64,000 nt of DNA from Ruania albidiflava DSM 18029 (lineage in GTDB: Bacteria > Actinomycetota > Actinomycetes > Actinomycetales > Beutenbergiaceae), in the NCBI RefSeq assembly GCF_000421225.1, contig NZ_ATWL01000004.1, positions 62,001-126,000 of the forward strand, in the 5' to 3' direction. The position numbers and the translations under genes were made by a program. Shown in pieces: positions 59,505 through 64,000 of this stretch. Numbering within the stretch: position 1 is the stretch's first letter; every line of letters begins with the position of its first letter. The notes beneath the pieces are model-generated. The model had not been told where the DNA came from, made no database searches, and worked only from the letters and a program-made list of their open reading frames with translations.

Positions 59505-61538
59505 TTGCCCGGACAAGCAACCGAACTGTTCCAGACCACTGCGACCGCAATCACCTGGTGTGGCGACGGTGAGACGCTCCGGGTCGAGGCCTGGGGCCGG
59601 GACAGCATCCGGATCCGCAGTGCACTCGGCCCGATCAAGGACACCGAGTGGGCCCTGCTGCCCCCCGAGGCGGACGCGCACGCGGTGCACATCGCCGTCG
59701 ACGGTGACCGGGCCACGTTGACCAACGGTGCCATCGTGGTGGCCCTCACCGCCCGCTCCGGGACAGACGCGCAAGCCGGCTATCTGCGCCATTCCTGTCG
59801 GCTTCGGATCGAGGACCGCTCCGGTCGGCTGCTGTTCGAGGAAGTCGGTGCCGGCGGAGCGCTGAAGGTCCGCGCCCGGGACTACCACCCGTTACCTGGC
59901 GGGTCCTGGCGCACGCTGCTCCAGCTGCGCAGCGACCCGGCGGAGGTGCTCTACGGCATGGGTCAGTACCAGGACGCCCTCGGCGACCTCAAGGGCAGCA
60001 CCCTGGAGCTGGCCCACCGAAACTCCCAGGCGAGCATCCCGTTCGTGATGTCCAGCGCCGGCTACGGGATGCTCTGGCACACGCCCGCAGTGGGCAGAGC
60101 GACGTTCGGCACCAACCGCACCGAGTGGGAAGCCCGTGTTGCCGACCAGATCGACTACTGGGTGAGCGCCGGGCAGCCAGCCCAGGTCGCTGCACGGTAT
60201 GCCGAGGTCACCGGGCACGTTCCGATGATGCCCGAGTACGGGCTCGGCTTCTGGCAGAGCACGCTCCGGTATGCCTCGCAGGACGAGCTGCTGGAGGTAG
60301 CCCGGGAGTTCGCTCGCCTGGAGCTGCCGCTGGATGTGATCGTCGCCGACTTCTTCCACTGGCCTGAGCTGGGTGACTACCGCTTCGAGGAGGAGTTCTG
60401 GCCAGACCCCAGAGCGATGGTCGCCGAGCTGCGCGAGCTCGGTGTGGAGCTGATGGTCTCGGTGTGGCCGCAGGTATCACCCGCCTCGAGCAACTATGAC
60501 GAGCTGAGCCGCCACGGTCACCTGGTCCGCTCCGAGCGGGGCGTGGACGTGCAGATGGCATTCGGGGGACCAAGCCGGTTCCTGGACACCACCCATCCGG
60601 GTGCGCGGGACTTCCTCGACCGTGCGCTCACCGAGGGGTACCGCCAGTATGGGATCGACCTGTTCTGGCTCGACGAGGCCGAACCCGAATTCGCGTTCTA
60701 CGACTACGACGCCTACCACATGCACGCCGGCCCGGTCAGCCAGGTGGGCGGCATCTATCCGCAGTCCTTCGTCCGCGCGATCGCTGACGGTCGCCGACGT
60801 CGCGGTCAGGACGCGGGCGTGTCCCTGGTCCGGTGCGCCTGGGCAGGTAGCCAGCGCCATGGCGCGCTGGTCTGGTCAGGAGACATCGCCTCCACCTGGT
60901 CGGCGCTGCGAGCCCAGATCGCCGCCGGGATCCACATCGGGGTCGCTGGCATCCCCTGGTTCACCACTGACATCGGCGGATTCGGCGGAGGACGAGTGGA
61001 CGATCCCGACTTCGTGGAGCTGCTGCTGCGCTGGTTCCAGCTCGGCACGTTCCTGCCGGTGATGCGACTGCACGGAGACCGCGGCCCGGGGCGCAAGGTG
61101 CAGGCGGCGGACGGAACACGGCGGATGCACAGCGGAGCGCCCAACCAGCCGTGGAGCTATGGTCCGGATGCGCTCGAGGTCATGACGACGTACCTGCGCG
61201 TGCGGGAGCGGCTGCGCCCCTACCTGCGGAAGGTGATGGCCGCAGCGCACACTGACGGGCAGCCAGTGATGCGCGGCCTGTTTCATGAGTTTCCCGGGGA
61301 CCGGCAGGCCTGGCACACCCCGGATCAGTTCCTGCTCGGACCGGACCTGCTAGTCGCGCCGGTCACGGACCCCGGGAGAACCACCCGGCGGCTCTACCTG
61401 CCTGAGGGCGCGCAGTGGACCTCCTTGCACACCGGTACCCGTCACGACGGCGGTACCTGGGTCGATGAACCGGCTCCGTTGGAGGTGATCCCGGTGTTCC
61501 GCCGAGACGGCGCGCTCGCCAAGCTGCACCTGGGCTGA
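59505..61538 (+). CDS. glycoside hydrolase family 31 (alpha-xylosidase/alpha-glucosidase type)
   Basis: Retaining alpha-glycosidase of 677 residues from a TTG with GAGGAG ~8 nt upstream. The N-terminal beta-sandwich (about 1-235) is followed by the barrel, with nucleophile Asp390 in DLFWLDEAEPE and acid/base Asp460 in WSGDIASTW. C-terminal beta domains end near 670. YicI-like xylosidases share this layout. Specificity cannot be read from sequence, but an alpha-xyloside or alpha-glucoside from plant cell wall would fit the locus. No signal peptide is seen, so it acts on imported oligosaccharides. Confidence 0.92.
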   Translation: MPGQATELFQTTATAITWCGDGETLRVEAWGRDSIRIRSALGPIKDTEWALLPPEADAHAVHIAVDGDRATLTNGAIVVALTARSGTDAQAGYLRHSCRLRIEDRSGRLLFEEVGAGGALKVRARDYHPLPGGSWRTLLQLRSDPAEVLYGMGQYQDALGDLKGSTLELAHRNSQASIPFVMSSAGYGMLWHTPAVGRATFGTNRTEWEARVADQIDYWVSAGQPAQVAARYAEVTGHVPMMPEYGLGFWQSTLRYASQDELLEVAREFARLELPLDVIVADFFHWPELGDYRFEEEFWPDPRAMVAELRELGVELMVSVWPQVSPASSNYDELSRHGHLVRSERGVDVQMAFGGPSRFLDTTHPGARDFLDRALTEGYRQYGIDLFWLDEAEPEFAFYDYDAYHMHAGPVSQVGGIYPQSFVRAIADGRRRRGQDAGVSLVRCAWAGSQRHGALVWSGDIASTWSALRAQIAAGIHIGVAGIPWFTTDIGGFGGGRVDDPDFVELLLRWFQLGTFLPVMRLHGDRGPGRKVQAADGTRRMHSGAPNQPWSYGPDALEVMTTYLRVRERLRPYLRKVMAAAHTDGQPVMRGLFHEFPGDRQAWHTPDQFLLGPDLLVAPVTDPGRTTRRLYLPEGAQWTSLHTGTRHDGGTWVDEPAPLEVIPVFRRDGALAKLHLG

Positions 61539-61640
61539 CCAGGGCGGGCACCTCTCTCGGAACAAGACAGACCAGGCCGGTCTCCGCCGTCGAGCAGCGG
61601 TGCTGGCACACTAGCCAGGTCCGCGAACGTGGGGTTGTGG

Positions 61641-61655
61641 TCGCTCCAGGAGCGA
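61641..61655. promoter_or_regulatory. short palindrome upstream of bioY
   Basis: TCGCTCC-A-GGAGCGA, 7-bp arms, 59 bp before the BioY start. It could be an operator for a biotin regulator, but it does not match the BioQ or BirA patterns known to me. No riboswitch-like structure was seen in this 175-bp gap. Confidence 0.35.
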
Positions 61656-61713
61656 GCCGGCGACACGAAGCGCACGTGCGCGGCGCCTGAGACCCCCGAG
61701 ACGAGGAGACCGC

Positions 61714-62307
61714 GTGACTGCACTGCCCGTTCCCGCCCACGACTACCTGCTGCGCCCCTGGAGCGGCACCTGGGTGCGCGACGCGCTGCTAGTGAGCGGC
61801 GCCGTCGTGCTGACCGCTGTGCTCGCCCAGGTGAGCATCCCCGTGCCGGGCTCCCCGGTGCCGGTCACCGGGCAGACGCTGGCGGTGATGCTGGTCGGCA
61901 CGACGATGGGCATGCGCCGGGGCACGGCTGCGATGGGTCTGTACCTGCTGGTCGGGCTGGTCGGGCTCCCGGTGTACTCCGACGGCACCGCGGGCCTGCA
62001 GGTGCTGCTCGGCGCCACCGGCGGCTACCTGGTGGGCTTCGTGCTCGCTGCGGCTGTGATGGGCTGGGCGGCCGAACGCGGCTGGGACCGCACCCCGTTG
62101 CGTACCCTGCTGCTCGGTCTGGTCGGGCAGGGCCTCATCTTCGGGGTGGGCGTGCCGTGGCTGGCGTTCGCTGCCGGTCTAGACTTCGCTGGCGCCATGT
62201 CGGCCGGCGTCACCCCGTTCCTGGTCGGTGGGGTCATCAAGGGGCTGGTGGCTGCTGCGCTGCTACCCGCTGCCTGGCGGTTGGTCCGCGGCAAGCAGCG
62301 GCGCTGA
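61714..62307 (+). CDS. bioY: biotin transporter BioY (ECF S-component)
   Basis: Membrane biotin-binding S-component of an energy-coupling-factor transporter, 197 residues, six helices. VPGSPVPVTGQTLAVMLVG and the GxxGxPVYSDGTAG region are signature BioY sequences (GLVGLPVYSDGTAGLQVLLG, given here in part as GLPVYSDGTAG). ACGAGGAGACC precedes the GTG start. No bioM/bioN ATPase genes follow, so it either works alone or uses a shared ECF module. Confidence 0.93.
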   Translation: MTALPVPAHDYLLRPWSGTWVRDALLVSGAVVLTAVLAQVSIPVPGSPVPVTGQTLAVMLVGTTMGMRRGTAAMGLYLLVGLVGLPVYSDGTAGLQVLLGATGGYLVGFVLAAAVMGWAAERGWDRTPLRTLLLGLVGQGLIFGVGVPWLAFAAGLDFAGAMSAGVTPFLVGGVIKGLVAAALLPAAWRLVRGKQRR

Positions 62308-62441
62308 GCCTGCCGTCGGACCGAGGGGGCGCGGTGCCGGTCGGCCCGGCCGGACACCGGCGCACGGGCCCGGTCGAGCCCGCTTCCGTGCGCTCGACCA
62401 CACCCGCGGTGACCGCCGTGTGAGAACTGGGTAAGGAGCGC

Positions 62442-64000
62442 GTGATCGCACCGGCCGACGCCCGTTCAGCAGGGCGCCGGAGCCGTAAGATCGGCGGTGT
62501 GAACAGGCGAGTGCGACCGGCATCCTCGGCGCGCCGGGACCGGCCCGCGCGGTCGCTGCGGGCGAGGCGCTCCTCCAGCGCCGACCCCACTGCGCGCGTG
62601 GGCACCGGCGAGCTCGAGGCCGCCGAGCTGGTCGACACCGACGCCGTGCCCGCCGCCGCCCCGGTACCGCCGCTGCGCGCACCAGCACGCACAGCGGACC
62701 TCAAGCCCCGCCGCCCGGACGCCCCCGGCAGATTCCTGCGGGACAAGGCCCGCCGGATGATGGTCGGACAAGGGCCGCCGACCGTGCCGCTGGTGCAGCT
62801 GCGCCGGGACAGCGGGCTGGGCGCCGCTGAGGAGCGCTCCGTGCTCGACCTGGTGCTCCGGGTGGGGGAGGCGATGATCGGCACCGGCGCCCCCGTCGCC
62901 GACGCCACGATCGACATGCTCCGCCTCGCGGACGGGCTTGGCGTGAAGAACCTCACCGTCGACATCACGTTCACCTCGGTGCACGCCACCATCGACCGGG
63001 ACGACGACCCGGTCACCAAGGTGCGGGTGATCAGGACCCGCACCTCCGACTACAGCCGCCTGACCGAGATCTCCCGCCTCGTCATGGACGTGACCGCAGG
63101 CGGGGTGGACATCCCGACGGCGCACGCCCGGCTGGAGTCCATCCTGTCCGCGCCCCACCCCTACAGCAGGCTGGTGGTCACCGCCGCCCTCGGGCTGATG
63201 GCCGCAGGCGTTGCGGTGCTGCTCGGCGGGGGATGGGCGGTGTCCATCGTGGCGGCGCTGACCACGGTCGTGGTGGACCGGGTGATGCGGTTCCTGCGGC
63301 ACCGCGGCCTGCCCTACCTGTTCCAACAGACGCTCGGCGCGGGAATCGCCACGCTGGTGGCAGTGCTGCTGCTGTGGGGGCAGGAGATCTTCGGCTGGGA
63401 CCGCGCTCTGCTGCCACCCTCCCTGGTGGTCGCCTCCGGGATCATGGTGCTCCTGGCCGGGCTGTCCGTGGTCGGTGCCGCCGAGGACGCGATCGCCGGA
63501 TTTCCGCTGACCTCCGCCGCCCGCGCGTTCGAGGTGGTGCTCTCTACTATCGGGATCATCATCGGCATCGGTGTGATGCTCGCGATCGCACAACGCCTGG
63601 GCGTGACGCTGAGCATCGGCGACCTGGAAGCACGCGGCGGTGTCGCCTCCGTGGTGACCATGGCAGCCAGCGCGATGATCGCCGGAGCCTGGGCGATCGC
63701 CTCCTACACCCGGATGCGGGTGGTCGCACTGATCGCGGCTGTCGGTGCGGTCGCCTCGGCGATGTTCACACTCGTCTCCTACCTGGGCCTCAGCCCGGAG
63801 AGCGGACCGTTCGGCACCACCGTGGCGGCGTTCGTGGCGGCACTGACCGTCGGGCTGATCGCCGGTGGGCTCACCGACCGGCTCCGCATCCCCTCGATGG
63901 TGCTCGCCGTCTGCGGCATCACCCCGTTCCTGCCCGGTCTGGCGATCTACCGGGCGATGTACAACATCGTCGACTCCGGCCACCTCGTGGAAGGGTTGGA
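62442..64000 (+). CDS. threonine/serine exporter family protein, ThrE-type (3' end outside window)
   Basis: Amino-acid exporter of the ThrE family, cut by the window end. AAGGAG lies 3 nt before the GTG at 62442. A GTG at 62499 is also possible, with a TAAGAT 7 nt upstream that would give a leaderless mRNA. A ~90-residue disordered N-terminus precedes the conserved cytoplasmic domain (VLRVGEAMIGTGAPVADA, DYSRLTEISRLVMDV) and at least eight helices. The signature motif for this family, GxP-containing loops such as GFPLTSAARAFEVVL and CGITPFLPGLAIYR, is visible. Confidence 0.88.
   Translation, partial: MIAPADARSAGRRSRKIGGVNRRVRPASSARRDRPARSLRARRSSSADPTARVGTGELEAAELVDTDAVPAAAPVPPLRAPARTADLKPRRPDAPGRFLRDKARRMMVGQGPPTVPLVQLRRDSGLGAAEERSVLDLVLRVGEAMIGTGAPVADATIDMLRLADGLGVKNLTVDITFTSVHATIDRDDDPVTKVRVIRTRTSDYSRLTEISRLVMDVTAGGVDIPTAHARLESILSAPHPYSRLVVTAALGLMAAGVAVLLGGGWAVSIVAALTTVVVDRVMRFLRHRGLPYLFQQTLGAGIATLVAVLLLWGQEIFGWDRALLPPSLVVASGIMVLLAGLSVVGAAEDAIAGFPLTSAARAFEVVLSTIGIIIGIGVMLAIAQRLGVTLSIGDLEARGGVASVVTMAASAMIAGAWAIASYTRMRVVALIAAVGAVASAMFTLVSYLGLSPESGPFGTTVAAFVAALTVGLIAGGLTDRLRIPSMVLAVCGITPFLPGLAIYRAMYNIVDSGHLVEGL

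Noticed and set aside
61539-61713. Biotin-related riboswitch before bioY
   Set aside because: No such class is known to fit, and only a short palindrome is visible.
1-64000. CRISPR array, insertion sequence or prophage
   Set aside because: No regularly spaced repeats, transposase, integrase or phage structural genes were seen. The only repeat-like items are the single palindromes listed.

Overview
The window is GC-rich actinobacterial chromosome. The left edge carries the conserved cell-envelope block fhaA-fhaB-pstP-rodA-pbpA-pknA, with a tRNA-Leu(CAG) just upstream. This arrangement is known from Mycobacterium and relatives, usually near dnaA/oriC. GTG starts, 1-4 bp stop/start overlaps and abundant sugar ABC transporters with glycoside hydrolases suggest a plant- or soil-associated member of the Micrococcales. 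A Ruaniaceae or Beutenbergiaceae relative is a guess from gene content, not shown by the sequence.

Layout. (1) 1-6956, minus strand: Ser/Thr kinase (cut by the window edge), class B PBP, RodA, PP2C phosphatase and two FHA proteins. (2) 7276-8160: tRNA-Leu, terminator, then a decayed patch with nucleotidyltransferase-like and HipA remnants. (3) 8254-11666: two small regulated units, a PadR-amidohydrolase pair and an SMR-SMR-TetR efflux operon, both with promoters that appear to give leaderless mRNAs. (4) 12149-20516: CUT1 sugar ABC importer with its own ATPase, a PHP hydrolase and a GH38 alpha-mannosidase. The mannosidase gene contains a 56-bp near-perfect palindrome. (5) 20542-25753: alanine/Na+ symporter, asparaginase, polysaccharide deacetylase and a membrane-anchored beta-propeller-like protein. 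(6) 25801-33509: LacI regulator and a ribose/galactofuranose-type importer with two tandem-domain ATPases. Two copies of one operator motif mark the LacI gene and the binding-protein promoter. (7) 33541-46772: housekeeping and stress genes (methyltransferase, MFS pumps, RelA/SpoT-domain enzyme, RlmC, paired Usp proteins, DGPF protein with ECF sigma factor, lipoprotein, second beta-propeller-like protein, DUF1269 protein). (8) 46903-61538: arabinofuranoside locus with two coupled LacI regulators, divergent GH51 and GH127 enzymes, an Lpl-type importer without ATPase, YesL, a second GH127-like enzyme and GH31. (9) 61714-64000: BioY and a ThrE-type exporter cut by the right edge.

In the three sugar loci an extracellular lipoprotein captures the glycan, paired permeases import it and cytoplasmic glycosidases without signal peptides hydrolyse it. 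Operator-like repeats overlap the promoters in loci 6 and 8. No rRNA, CRISPR array, intact insertion sequence or prophage was seen. The most unusual items are the palindromic element inside the GH38 gene, the paired LacI regulators facing an inverted operator pair, the standalone RelA/SpoT-domain enzyme with a long C-terminal extension, and the recurrent leaderless-promoter architecture.
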